Source: SZUA-265 sp965651905
GTDB taxonomy: Bacteria; Myxococcota_A; Polyangia; Polyangiales; Polyangiaceae
Direction of reading: 5' to 3'
Length of the DNA: 64,000 bases
Assembly: GCA_965651905.1 (NCBI GenBank)
Contig: CBFGUG010000032.1
Location: 12,337 to 76,336 of the forward strand
This document shows positions 9,045 to 18,175 of the stretch, piece after piece (position 1 is the stretch's first letter; each line of letters opens with the position of its first letter). The position numbers were made by a program, and so were the translations under genes. Below the pieces are notes generated by a model. It was not told the origin of the DNA, did not search any database, and saw only the letters and a program-made list of their open reading frames with translations.

Positions 9045-11111
9045 ATGGGTTACCATGTCCCTTCGAGGAGTGGCGATGTTTTCGTCGCCGTCGTTTGGCT
9101 CGCCGCTGTTGCCTGTGCCGAGCCTCGACAGCGGGCGACTGCTGACGCGGACGCAGGGATGGAGCACACGACGGAGGCTCCGGTATCGAGTGACGGGTTC
9201 ATTCGCATGCAGGAGCTGGTCGATGAAGATCCGGATCCCGGCAGGGTGGAGGTGACGCTATCCGCCGTCGAGACGTCGGTCGAAATCATAGATGGGCGGC
9301 CTCGGATCCAGCAAGCATACGACGGAGTGATCCCGGGACCGTTGATTCGTGCCAAGCGCGGTGACGTGCTGAAGGTAAACTTCAGCAACGAAATGTCGGA
9401 AGGAACGACCATTCATTGGCACGGCATGCGGGTCCCCAATGGCATGGATGGCGTGCCGGGCATGACGCAGGAAGTGATCCAACCAGGGGAGCAGTTCGTT
9501 TACGAGTATCCGCTGCTCGACGCGTCGGTGTTTTGGTATCACCCCCACTTTCAAACACTGTCCCAGGTCGGCAACGGTTTGTACGGCGCTGTGCTCGTCG
9601 AAGATCCCGACGAGGAGGCGGGTTTGGGTGAAGAAGTCGTGATGGCGATATCGGACATCAGCCTGTTCGAGGACGGTTCGATACAGCACCACGCCGAGAC
9701 CGAGCAAACGACCCTGCGCGGAAGAGAAGGAGCGACCCTGCTGCTCAATGGTCACCCCAAGCAGGTGATGCGTGTCGTGAGCGGGTCTCGTCTGCGTTGG
9801 CGTGTGCTGAACATGGCGCGTTCCCGTTACATCGAGCTGTCGCTCGAGGGGCACGAGTTCACGCGCATCGGCACTGACGGTGGGCGAATGCAAGCGCCCA
9901 TCGTCGAACCCACGACGCGATTGACGCCCGGGGAGCGTGCGGACGTGATCGTCGAGCCGCGGGGCGCGGTCGGTAGCCATCTATACCTCGTCACGCTGCC
10001 CGTCGACCGCGGACCCGATGCGGCGACGTCGGTCGGTCCGGAGGTTCTGCTGCGTATCGAGTTCGTCGAAGGGCAAGCGCCTGGCCTCGCGCCTTTGGGG
10101 GATCTGAATCGAGAGATCGAGCCGTTCGACTTCGAAGGGGCGACAGAGGTCGAGATTGCGCTGACCACCAGCACGATTGACGGGGAGTTGGTGATGGGCA
10201 TCAACGACGTATCCTTTTCGCCAGATGCAGCGCCTGTCCCCGTACCCGTCGGAGAGCGACAGGTGTGGTTGGTCAAGAACGAAACTGCGCATTCGCACCC
10301 ATTCCACATGCATGGCTTCTTCTTTCAGGTGCTCGAGGAAGACGGAACGCTGCGTTCACCTCTTTCCTACAAGGATACGATCGACATCCCGCCGCTGTCG
10401 GGTTTGCGCCTCGTTCCTCGATTTGACGTGAATCACCAGGGTATGTGGATGTTTCATTGTCACATCCTCGATCATGCCGAGTCGGGCATGATGGGAGTAT
10501 TGCATCTATCCGACGACCCATCAGAGTTTGCCGAGGGCGAGGACGAGGGCGAGGACGGCTCGGGACACGACGTGGTCGCGGCGCGCGCAGATGATGAAGA
10601 TGCCGCCGACGAAGATGCCGGTGCCGGGGCGCCAGTCGTCGCGGTGCCAGCGCAGGGGATCGAAGCGATGCTCGCGGAGCTACTGGCTTCAGAAACGTAC
10701 AAGCTGGCGCCGTGGGTAGCTGAAACCGAAGCGCCGCGTGGCGAGCAGAGCATCGTCTCGCCCCATGGTGACGTGAGGGTTTACGCGAACGACGTCTTGC
10801 TGGCGTCGCTGGCGAGCGGCAATGGCGTCGAGTTCGAAGCCGGCGAGCTCGTCGTCAGTACCGAAGCACCAGCTCACGACCCGGGTAGCATCGCCGTCAA
10901 GGAGTTGTACGAAGGGGGGGAGCTGATCGGCAAGGCGGCGCTGTTCAAGCTCGAAGACGAGTTCGATGCGGCGTACTATTGCACGGGTCCCGCCGACCGC
11001 TGCGGCACGAGCGACACACCGCCCGTGTTTGGTGAAGGCTTTGCCATCGGCTGCGGCGCTTGCCACGCGGGGATGGTGTACACGACTGGTTTTCCCGGTT
11101 TGGTGCCGTGA
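9045..11111 (+). CDS. Multicopper oxidase with C-terminal P460-like CxxCH haem domain
   Basis: This 688-residue exported protein has a hydrophobic leader ending WLAAVACAEP, which may be a lipobox. The oxidase core spans about residues 60-490 and has all four copper-ligand segments: HWHGMRVPNG, FWYHPHFQ, HSHPFHMHG and HCHILDHAESGM with the axial Met. A strongly acidic linker (about 50 residues rich in Glu/Asp/Ala) follows. The last 150 residues contain GSIAVKELYEGGELIGKA and end with GCGACH, a CxxCH haem-attachment motif, an order resembling cytochrome P460 or c'-beta proteins. Such oxidases pass electrons from metal ions or small substrates to oxygen. TTG 9021 lies in frame upstream, but ATG 9045 is preferred. 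Confidence 0.82.
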   Translation: MGYHVPSRSGDVFVAVVWLAAVACAEPRQRATADADAGMEHTTEAPVSSDGFIRMQELVDEDPDPGRVEVTLSAVETSVEIIDGRPRIQQAYDGVIPGPLIRAKRGDVLKVNFSNEMSEGTTIHWHGMRVPNGMDGVPGMTQEVIQPGEQFVYEYPLLDASVFWYHPHFQTLSQVGNGLYGAVLVEDPDEEAGLGEEVVMAISDISLFEDGSIQHHAETEQTTLRGREGATLLLNGHPKQVMRVVSGSRLRWRVLNMARSRYIELSLEGHEFTRIGTDGGRMQAPIVEPTTRLTPGERADVIVEPRGAVGSHLYLVTLPVDRGPDAATSVGPEVLLRIEFVEGQAPGLAPLGDLNREIEPFDFEGATEVEIALTTSTIDGELVMGINDVSFSPDAAPVPVPVGERQVWLVKNETAHSHPFHMHGFFFQVLEEDGTLRSPLSYKDTIDIPPLSGLRLVPRFDVNHQGMWMFHCHILDHAESGMMGVLHLSDDPSEFAEGEDEGEDGSGHDVVAARADDEDAADEDAGAGAPVVAVPAQGIEAMLAELLASETYKLAPWVAETEAPRGEQSIVSPHGDVRVYANDVLLASLASGNGVEFEAGELVVSTEAPAHDPGSIAVKELYEGGELIGKAALFKLEDEFDAAYYCTGPADRCGTSDTPPVFGEGFAIGCGACHAGMVYTTGFPGLVP

Positions 11112-11301
11112 ACCGTCGTGGGCACAGGCTTCCTGCGTGTTCGCGCAACGATTGCGTGGCGTTCGCCGGTACGCGTAGATGTTGCGCTGCCACCGCGCTC
11201 CATCGGCTGCGTAGCGCTGGCTGGACCGCTGCAGCTCGATACATGGCGCAGTGGCCTCCGATTTGCATTGCTGCGCCTTCGACAGGTACCGAAGCCGCCT
11301 C

Positions 11302-11766
11302 ATGCCAAACTCGAACAACCCCTCGTCATTTCTGCTCGCCGTCGAAGACGCTGAGCTCGCCCGCCCTGCGCTGGACTTCCTCGCGAAGCTCAGTCAGGCA
11401 ATGGAAGTTTCACTGGAAGTGGTGAACGTTTGGGAGCCGATCCCGTTCATGCCAGCGGATGCGTCGTTCACGATGGCTTCCGAGTCGCGAACCTATCGTC
11501 AGCTGGCGTCCGACTACGCGTCGGCCCAGCTCGATGGAGCTGCGAAGTATGCCGCCAGTTTGGGGCTCGAGGTCCGAGCACGCCACATTCGGGAGGGAGC
11601 GCCTGTTGCGGCTATCATCAAAGTGGCTGAAGAGCAGGAGGTGGACTGCATCGTCACTTGCAGCCATCAACGGCGCGGTCTGAGCCGCTGGTTCGAAGGC
11701 AGCGTGAGCGAGAAGCTCGCTCGCTTGGCCAAATGTCCCGTGTTGACGGTTCCGGGACACACGTAA
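11302..11766 (+). CDS. Universal stress protein, UspA family
   Basis: This 154-residue protein is a single Usp domain. The N-terminal strand FLLAVEDAELARPALDFLA replaces the usual VPVDFS-type loop, and the C-terminal half has IVTCSHQRRGLSRWFEGSVS followed by CPVLTVPG. The G-x2-G-x9-G-[ST] ATP loop is only partly kept because the usual GTHGRxG reads CSHQRRG. The frame extends upstream to 11251, but ATG 11302 begins the conserved part. It heads a series with a CBS protein 49 bp downstream and then a P-type ATPase, a trio also found in hypoxia or dormancy regulons. Confidence 0.85.
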   Translation: MPNSNNPSSFLLAVEDAELARPALDFLAKLSQAMEVSLEVVNVWEPIPFMPADASFTMASESRTYRQLASDYASAQLDGAAKYAASLGLEVRARHIREGAPVAAIIKVAEEQEVDCIVTCSHQRRGLSRWFEGSVSEKLARLAKCPVLTVPGHT

Positions 11767-11815
11767 TCGCGCGCCCTCATCACATCGAAGACACAACGAA
11801 GAAAGGCAGAGACCA

Positions 11816-12220
11816 ATGGCCATGAGCCCCATCCCTCCAATCAGCAAGTACATGACCCGGACTCCACTCACCGTGGGTGCCGATCGACCGATGGCTGTCG
11901 CACACGAATTCATGCGCCAGCACAAATTGAGGCATCTTCCCGTGCTCGCTGGAGGCAAGCTCGTGGGCATCGTCTCGGACGGGGATTTGCATTTGATCGA
12001 GACTCTGAGGGATGTCGACCCCGAGCTGGTCATCGTCGAGGAGGCCATGACTCAGGAGCCCTTCAGCGTGTCCCCCGACGAGCCGCTCGATGCCGTGGTC
12101 GCGCAAATGGCTGAGCGGAAGTATGGGTGCGCGGTCGTGATGGAAGCCGGCAAGCCCATCGGCATCTTCACGACCGTGGATGCCTGCCGAGCGTTTGCCG
12201 AGATGCTGCGCCAAACGTGA
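11816..12220 (+). CDS. Tandem CBS-domain protein
   Basis: This 134-residue protein consists of two CBS motifs: SKYMTRTPLTVGADRPMAVA through LVGIVSDGDL, and EAMTQEPFSVSPDEPLDAVV through PIGIFTTVDA. Such free-standing Bateman modules bind adenine nucleotides and usually act as cytosolic energy sensors. ATG 11816 has GAAAGG upstream. It ends 34 bp before the P-type ATPase start and is probably co-transcribed with it, so it may report energy state to the pump; that is inference. Confidence 0.87.
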   Translation: MAMSPIPPISKYMTRTPLTVGADRPMAVAHEFMRQHKLRHLPVLAGGKLVGIVSDGDLHLIETLRDVDPELVIVEEAMTQEPFSVSPDEPLDAVVAQMAERKYGCAVVMEAGKPIGIFTTVDACRAFAEMLRQT

Positions 12221-12254
12221 TGCAACCCTTGGAGGACGCGAGGCGTCCCACGAG

Positions 12255-14936
12255 ATGGACTCATCGACGCCAGATTCACCGTGGGCCCAGAGTTGCGCAG
12301 CCGTCGTGCGCGCGCTGGCTTCGGAACGCGAAGCGGGCCTAGCCGAGGCGGAGGCGCGACGGCGCCTGAACCGTGACGGCCCGAATCAACTCGAGAGTCG
12401 TGGAGAAACACCCTGGTGGCGGCGTCTCCTTGGTCAGTTCTCCGACGTCACCGTGCTGGCGCTGCTCGGTGCAGCTGTATTGGCGTTGGTGTTGGGTGTC
12501 GTCGACGAGAGCGCAACGAGCTGGCTCGAACGTTACGGTGATTCGGCGGCCATCTTTTCCATCGTCGCGCTCAATGCGGCGATCGGGTTCTTTCAGGAGA
12601 AGCGGGCGCACGCCGCTCTCGCGTCGCTGAAACGGCTGACCAGCCCCACCGCGATCGTGATGAGAGACGGCCAGCGTCAGCAAGTAGCGGCAGACCAGGT
12701 GGTCGTGGGCGACATCGTGCTGCTCGAGGAAGGGGCACGTGTTCCTGCAGATGCGAGACTGCTCGCCTGCGAAGGCTTACACGTGCGTGAAGCCGCGCTC
12801 ACGGGTGAATCGACGTCCGTATCCAAGGACGCCAACGCGGTACTCGACGCTGAGACGCCGCTCGCCGAGCGCAGCAACATGCTGTTTCTGGGCAGTCACA
12901 TCGAACGAGGTACGGGCTCGGCGATCGTGACTGCGGTGGGAATGTGCACCGAGATGGGCCGCATCGCTGGACTGCTTTCAGAGGTGGAGAGTGAAACGAC
13001 CCCGCTGCAAAGGCAGATGCGCGCATTTGGTCAGCGTGTGGTGATTGGCTGCGGGGTGATGGCGGTGGTCTTGTTCGTGTTGGGCATGTTGCGCCTCGAC
13101 GTGCCCGCTGGTTACATGATGCTGGTCACCGTCAGCCTTGCAGTTGCGGCCATTCCCGAGGGGCTGCCGGCCATCACCACCATCGTGCTGGCGCTGGGGG
13201 TCCGGCGCATGGCGTCTTCGTCTGCGCTCATCCGGCACCTCGACGCGGTCGAGACGCTCGGCTCGGCGCATGTCATCTGCAGCGACAAGACGGGCACGCT
13301 CACGCAGAATCGAATGACCGCTCGCAAGCTGTGGGCCGGGGGAGAAGAACGCGACGTCGACTCGTTGACCGACGCAACGGAAACGAGCCCGGAGCTTCGT
13401 GGGCTGCTCTTCGCTGCGCGCTTCGCTCCGGCCGCCCGCGCCGTCGAAGGAGCAGAGGGGTTCACTGCCACTGGTGATCCGACTGACGTCGCGCTGCTCG
13501 AGCTTCACCACCGGCATGTGAAAGGGGAAGTCGGGGGACACGTGGTTCAGACGCTGCCGTTTTCTTCAGACCGCAAGTTGGCGAGTGTAGTCTTCGAAGA
13601 CGAGACGGGAGAACGCTGGTTGTTCACGCACGGAGCCCCGGAAGCCGTGCTCGAGAAATGCTCGGACTGGCTGGTCGAAGATACTTCGCGCCCTTTCGCT
13701 GACGGAGGAGCGAACGGCATCGGACACGTCATCGAGCGCTGGGCGAGCGGCGGTTTCAGGGTACTGGCGCTCGCGAAGCGCCGGCTGCCAGCTGCGAAGC
13801 AGGCAACCGTTGCAGATGAGCGAGGCTTGTCGTTGGTGGGGCTCGTTGCCGTGTCGGATCCCCCTCGCCCCGAGGTTCGGTCGGCGATTGAGAAAGCTAG
13901 CCGTGCTGGAGTGCGCACGATCATGATAACGGGTGATCACCCGACGACAGCACACGCCATCGCCAGAGAGCTGTCGATCGCCGGCGAGGAGTCGAAGCTG
14001 GTCACGAGTGCGCAGCTGGCGAAGTTGAACGATGCCTCGTTGAGCGAGCAGGTCGACGAGATCGCCGTGGTCGCTCGGGCCACGGCGGCGGACAAACTCC
14101 GCATCGTGCGCGCATTGCAGCGCCAAGGTTGCGTCGTCGCGATGACCGGCGATGGTGTCAACGATGCGCCTGCGATCAAAGCCGCCACCATCGGCGTCGC
14201 CATGGGGCAAGCGGGCACCGACGTCACTCGAGAGGTTGCAGATCTGGTGCTCGCTGACGACAACTACGCGACGATCGTCGCAGCCATCGAGGAAGGGCGC
14301 GCGATCTACGCCAACATCCAACGCTTCGTGGCGTTTCTGTTCGCGGCCAACGCTGGGCTGGTGTTGTTGGTCACGGTCGGGTTGCTCTTGGGTTGGCCGA
14401 CGCTGCTCACCCCCACGCAAATCCTTTGGATCAACCTCATCACCAACGGCTTGCCCGCGCTGGCGCTGGGCATGGAGCCCACGCCGTCGGACGCCATGAT
14501 GAGTCGTCCGCGTCCCGCCGGACAGGCCTTGCTCCGGCGCGAGCATTGGCTAGCAATAGGCCTGATTGGAGCGTGGTTGGCGTTCCTGGGGTTGTGGCTG
14601 TTCGACGATGTCGGGGCGGGAGCTTCGGTGGATCGTGCACGCACGGTCGTGTTCACTGCGCTCGCCTTGGGGCCTGCCGCATACTCGTTCAGCGCTCGCT
14701 CTAGCCGTCCCATTTGGCGCATCCCGCTGTTCGGCAATCGACTGTCGTTGGCGGCGCTGGCCGCCGCGTTGTCGTTACAGACCATAGCCGTTTACACTCC
14801 GGCACTACGCCCGTTGTTTGATACGGTGCCCTTGGGTGCAACGGACGTGCTGCTCGTCGCAGCTAGCGCGCTGAGTGTCGTGGTCGTGGCAGAACTACTG
14901 AAGCTGCTGCTTTCCCGAGCCGTGAGCCACGCGTGA
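12255..14936 (+). CDS. Cation-translocating P-type ATPase, P2A-like with altered ion site
   Basis: This 893-residue inner-membrane pump has an N-terminal cation-ATPase domain, the actuator motif LTGEST, the phosphorylation site CSDKTGTLTQNRMT, the hinge motif TGDGVNDAPAIKAA and a C-terminal membrane block. The M4 motif AAIPEGLPAITTIVL keeps the Glu of calcium pumps. M5 reads AANAGLV where SERCA has SSNVGEV, and M6 reads NLITNG where SERCA has NLVTDG. Two calcium-binding carboxylates are therefore missing and the ion is uncertain. ATG 12255 is chosen because the 25 codons upstream overlap the CBS gene. Gene order UspA-CBS-ATPase suggests stress-linked control. Confidence 0.86.
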   Translation: MDSSTPDSPWAQSCAAVVRALASEREAGLAEAEARRRLNRDGPNQLESRGETPWWRRLLGQFSDVTVLALLGAAVLALVLGVVDESATSWLERYGDSAAIFSIVALNAAIGFFQEKRAHAALASLKRLTSPTAIVMRDGQRQQVAADQVVVGDIVLLEEGARVPADARLLACEGLHVREAALTGESTSVSKDANAVLDAETPLAERSNMLFLGSHIERGTGSAIVTAVGMCTEMGRIAGLLSEVESETTPLQRQMRAFGQRVVIGCGVMAVVLFVLGMLRLDVPAGYMMLVTVSLAVAAIPEGLPAITTIVLALGVRRMASSSALIRHLDAVETLGSAHVICSDKTGTLTQNRMTARKLWAGGEERDVDSLTDATETSPELRGLLFAARFAPAARAVEGAEGFTATGDPTDVALLELHHRHVKGEVGGHVVQTLPFSSDRKLASVVFEDETGERWLFTHGAPEAVLEKCSDWLVEDTSRPFADGGANGIGHVIERWASGGFRVLALAKRRLPAAKQATVADERGLSLVGLVAVSDPPRPEVRSAIEKASRAGVRTIMITGDHPTTAHAIARELSIAGEESKLVTSAQLAKLNDASLSEQVDEIAVVARATAADKLRIVRALQRQGCVVAMTGDGVNDAPAIKAATIGVAMGQAGTDVTREVADLVLADDNYATIVAAIEEGRAIYANIQRFVAFLFAANAGLVLLVTVGLLLGWPTLLTPTQILWINLITNGLPALALGMEPTPSDAMMSRPRPAGQALLRREHWLAIGLIGAWLAFLGLWLFDDVGAGASVDRARTVVFTALALGPAAYSFSARSSRPIWRIPLFGNRLSLAALAAALSLQTIAVYTPALRPLFDTVPLGATDVLLVAASALSVVVVAELLKLLLSRAVSHA

Positions 14937-14991
14937 GGCAACCTATTGACTGTCGTGAGGTGCGGGATGGGCACTCGGATCACGCGGCTGT

Positions 14992-16206
14992 TCAAGCAGT
15001 GGGCGGATGCCGTGGCGGCTGTTGGTGGTGACCTGTTTCCCCCGCCGAGTTGAGCGCATTGCGAGTGGCGATGGGTCCAATGACCTCGAAGGTGAACGTC
15101 GTTCCAAGCAGCAACGAAAGCAGACCCGTGCCGTACTCAGGGAAGCGCTGGGCTGCGAGCAGTCCGAGTCCGAGCGCGACGCCCGCTTGGGGGAGCAGGC
15201 ACCAGCCGACGTGTCGTTGCACGACGCGAGAAGCCTTGCCTAGACGAGCGCCACCCGCGCCCCCAACCAGCTTGCCGAGACTGCGCGCGACCACATACGC
15301 AACGCCGGTCACTCCCAACGTCGAAAACTGACGCCAGTCGAACTCGAGCCCCGCAAGAATGAAGAACACGATCAGGAAAGGTTGACTGATGCCACGGATG
15401 GCGTGAAACGGGCGGTTGTGGTGACGTGCGCGATTCGCGACCACTGCACCGAGCGTGATGCAGGCGAGCAGGTACGATACATCGAGCAAGACCGCGAGAC
15501 CCCCGCACGAGAGCACGAAGCCGAGCGTTTCGATCAGCGTCAGTTCGCCAGGGCGGGCGCGCCCCGTGACGAAACTCATGGGCAATCCCAACACCCCGCC
15601 CAACATCATTCCGCCAAAGATCTCCCAGACACCGCCCGTCAACGCAGCGACCGATATCTGCTCTCCCCCCATGGCCTGAGCACCCACGAGACAGAACGCG
15701 AACACGACGATTCCGATCGCATCGTCGATCGCGACGACCGTGGTCACGGTATCCGTGACTTCGCCGCGGGCGCCGCTCTCCCGGATGACGTCCATGGTTG
15801 CGGCGGGTGCACTTGCGGGGGCGATGCCCGCAAGCAGCAGCGCCAGCTGAAGTGGAGTTCCCACGACGAGTAGCGCCGCGAATACGAATAGGGCTGCGCA
15901 AAACGATTCGGCGACGGCTACGAGCAGAACCATGCGCCCGGTTCGCTGCAGTCGCCCGCCCAAGAAAGCCTCACCCAGCATGAACCCCACCATGCTCAGC
16001 GCTACCTCAGAGACGAGCCCGAACCACTTCGAAGCATCCGTCGGAAACAGATCGAGGGCGCTGGGCCCCGACAACACACCGAGCAGCAGCAATAGGGTGA
16101 CTCTCGGCACGTGGGCACGCTGCCCGAGCACGTGCGCTGCATACCCCGCGAGCAACAAGACGCCGATCACGATCAGTGGCCAACCCTGCAGCTCAGTGAC
16201 GTCCAT
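14992..16206 (-). CDS. Cation:proton antiporter, CPA2/KefB-type membrane domain
   Basis: This 404-residue protein has about twelve transmembrane segments of the monovalent cation:proton antiporter-2 family. Recognisable parts are LLLLLGVLSGPSAL, the SEVALSMVGFMLGEAFLGG helix, GIAPASAPAATMDVIRE and VVAIDDAIGIVVFAF, where the Asp pair is expected to take part in exchange. There is no C-terminal TrkA-N domain as in KefB/KefC, so it consists of the membrane part alone. ATG 16206 is chosen over an upstream in-frame start because similarity begins near MDVTELQGWPLIVIG. It is convergent with the P-type ATPase. The ion, Na+ or K+, is not determined. Confidence 0.84.
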   Translation of the reverse strand: MDVTELQGWPLIVIGVLLLAGYAAHVLGQRAHVPRVTLLLLLGVLSGPSALDLFPTDASKWFGLVSEVALSMVGFMLGEAFLGGRLQRTGRMVLLVAVAESFCAALFVFAALLVVGTPLQLALLLAGIAPASAPAATMDVIRESGARGEVTDTVTTVVAIDDAIGIVVFAFCLVGAQAMGGEQISVAALTGGVWEIFGGMMLGGVLGLPMSFVTGRARPGELTLIETLGFVLSCGGLAVLLDVSYLLACITLGAVVANRARHHNRPFHAIRGISQPFLIVFFILAGLEFDWRQFSTLGVTGVAYVVARSLGKLVGGAGGARLGKASRVVQRHVGWCLLPQAGVALGLGLLAAQRFPEYGTGLLSLLLGTTFTFEVIGPIATRNALNSAGETGHHQQPPRHPPTA

Positions 16207-16513
16207 GCGGCCATGCTGCGCCACGCAGCGACCGTGTTCAACCCGCGCGTGCGTGGCTCGCACGAGATCGCAAACGCAGCGCCGCGGGGAGCCGAGCTAG
16301 CGCACGGATTACGTGTCGCGTGTCGAGACGCGCATGAATTTCCGACTGACGTTTGGGACCGAGCCGGTCATGCGTCGTTCGGCGCACGGCAAGGGGCATA
16401 ACCTTCGTACCGCGAGAGAACTCTGCGGCTTCGAGTGACCAACGGGACTCGGCACGTGAGTTGCTATGGGACAAGCGTCGCGCTCGGCTCGGATCGGCTC
16501 GGCACTCGTACCG
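16207..16513. other. Gene-free divergent intergenic region
   Basis: These 307 bp lie between the divergently oriented antiporter and the first DUF3943 gene and should contain both promoters. No convincing gene, repeat or terminator was seen. Confidence 0.5.
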
Positions 16514-18136
16514 ATGATTCGACCGACGCTCGCATTGCTTGTCGCTTCGTTCACCTTGGCACTGCCTCGCGCAGCTTGGCCTTCGACTGGCGACGTGAAG
16601 ACCGAGACGCAGTCGGTGACGTCGGGCGCCGGGTCTACGATGGCTTCGGAGCGATCAGAGGCGTCCCTCGGTCCTGTCGGGACGCGGCCTGCTGGCGCCG
16701 AACCCTCGTACCATCCGCCCTACCCGCCGGCTCTGATCTATACGACTCCGGCAGAGCCTGGCGGACTTCGGGCTGTGCTGCAACTGCACGCCGTGTTCCT
16801 GACGGGGTTCGTCTACTACCTGACGACGGCACGTGGTGTCGGCGACTGGGACGTCAACTACGAATGGACCGTGTTCAGCAACAAGCTGTCGGGGCAGTCT
16901 TTTGGTACCGACGAAAACCACTTCGGGACGAACTTCATCGGTCATCCGCTGGGGGGTACGGGTTACTATCTCGCCGCGCGCTCGAACCGTTTGACGATCT
17001 ATCAGTCGTTCGGGTTCTCGTTTGCGGGGTCGCTGCTGTGGGAATACTTCGGGGAGGTGCGCGAAGTGATCAGCATGAACGACACGCTGGTCACTCCCGT
17101 TGCGGGCTGGGCCATCGGCGAGTCACTGTATCAGCTCGGAGCCTTCTTCGATCGAAGTGCTGGTACGACGCGGAACCGAGTGCTGGGAAGCGTGTTCTCG
17201 CCACTGAAGAGCTTCAACGATTGGTACGATGGACTGGAACCCGTTCGTGTCGCCTCGGGGTTTCCTCGTGACGAGTGGCACCGCTTCGACCTGCAGGCGG
17301 GCGCGGCGCTCGTTCGAGAGGACTCCTCGCGAGGCGATCCTGCCGCACATTCCGCCGAAGGGCGCTTTCGCCTTCGTGAGCGCATCGTGCGTCTACCTCG
17401 ATTCGCAGAATCTGGCCGTCACGAGCTGACGTTCGGCGACGCCAACGCTTCCGGGATCGAATTGGAAGGAGCGGTTGGCGCAGGAGGCCTCACGGACCTG
17501 AGCGTCAGCACCCAAGTAGTGCTTGCTGGCTACTACGCGCGTGATGCTTCGGCGCAAGGCCCGTTGCTCTGGGGCGGAGGTGGATTGATCGGTGTCGGGG
17601 TTGGTTTCGAGTACAGCCTTCACGACCATCGACGTGGCTCGCCTGGGCCGACCGATCGGGTTTCATCGGTGCAGTTGCCGGTGTTGGTGTTCGAGCACCA
17701 AGTGCACGTGGGAGAAGTGAACGTTCGCTCCTACGTTGACGTCGCGCCCAGCTTTGGTGGGCTGCAGTCGCTCGCACAACAGGACTACTCGGGACCCGCC
17801 GAACACCTGCCCACGGTGACCCAGCTGCATGGGTACTCGTTCGGGCTCGGTGGACGCGGTAACGCCGAGCTGGAGTTGACTTGGCGCGCGCTCGAGCTCG
17901 GCGGCCAGTTGCGCGCTGAAGCGTATCGCACGGTGGATGCGCCGCGTGAACATCCGAGCGAGCCGATTTCAGACTCGCGCGGCCTGTTCGAGGGACACGT
18001 CGGCTACCGAATAGTGGACAGCAACGCCGTGATACGTGGTTCCGTTCAGCGTCGACTCCGAGGGAGCACGGTGGGCGCCGCGCATGTGGTTTACGGCGAG
18101 ACTGCGGTTGGTCTCTCGACCGCGGTCGTCTTCTGA
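16514..18136 (+). CDS. DUF3943-family exported protein (copy A)
   Basis: This 540-residue protein has a signal peptide (RPTLALLVASFTLALPRAAW) and a DUF3943-like region between about residues 90 and 240. That region contains FIGHPLGGTGYYLAARSNR, SLLWEYFGEVREVISMND and TPVAGWAIGESLYQLGAFFDRS. The remainder is rich in alternating aromatic and hydrophobic residues with Gly, consistent with an outer-membrane beta structure. The function of DUF3943 is unknown. A second paralogue lies 1.2 kb downstream with one membrane protein between them, all on the same strand. ATG 16514 is selected because it opens the signal sequence. Confidence 0.75.
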   Translation: MIRPTLALLVASFTLALPRAAWPSTGDVKTETQSVTSGAGSTMASERSEASLGPVGTRPAGAEPSYHPPYPPALIYTTPAEPGGLRAVLQLHAVFLTGFVYYLTTARGVGDWDVNYEWTVFSNKLSGQSFGTDENHFGTNFIGHPLGGTGYYLAARSNRLTIYQSFGFSFAGSLLWEYFGEVREVISMNDTLVTPVAGWAIGESLYQLGAFFDRSAGTTRNRVLGSVFSPLKSFNDWYDGLEPVRVASGFPRDEWHRFDLQAGAALVREDSSRGDPAAHSAEGRFRLRERIVRLPRFAESGRHELTFGDANASGIELEGAVGAGGLTDLSVSTQVVLAGYYARDASAQGPLLWGGGGLIGVGVGFEYSLHDHRRGSPGPTDRVSSVQLPVLVFEHQVHVGEVNVRSYVDVAPSFGGLQSLAQQDYSGPAEHLPTVTQLHGYSFGLGGRGNAELELTWRALELGGQLRAEAYRTVDAPREHPSEPISDSRGLFEGHVGYRIVDSNAVIRGSVQRRLRGSTVGAAHVVYGETAVGLSTAVVF

Positions 18137-18175
18137 CGCGATGACGGGCGGCTTCATGAATGAAAGGCAAGACTT

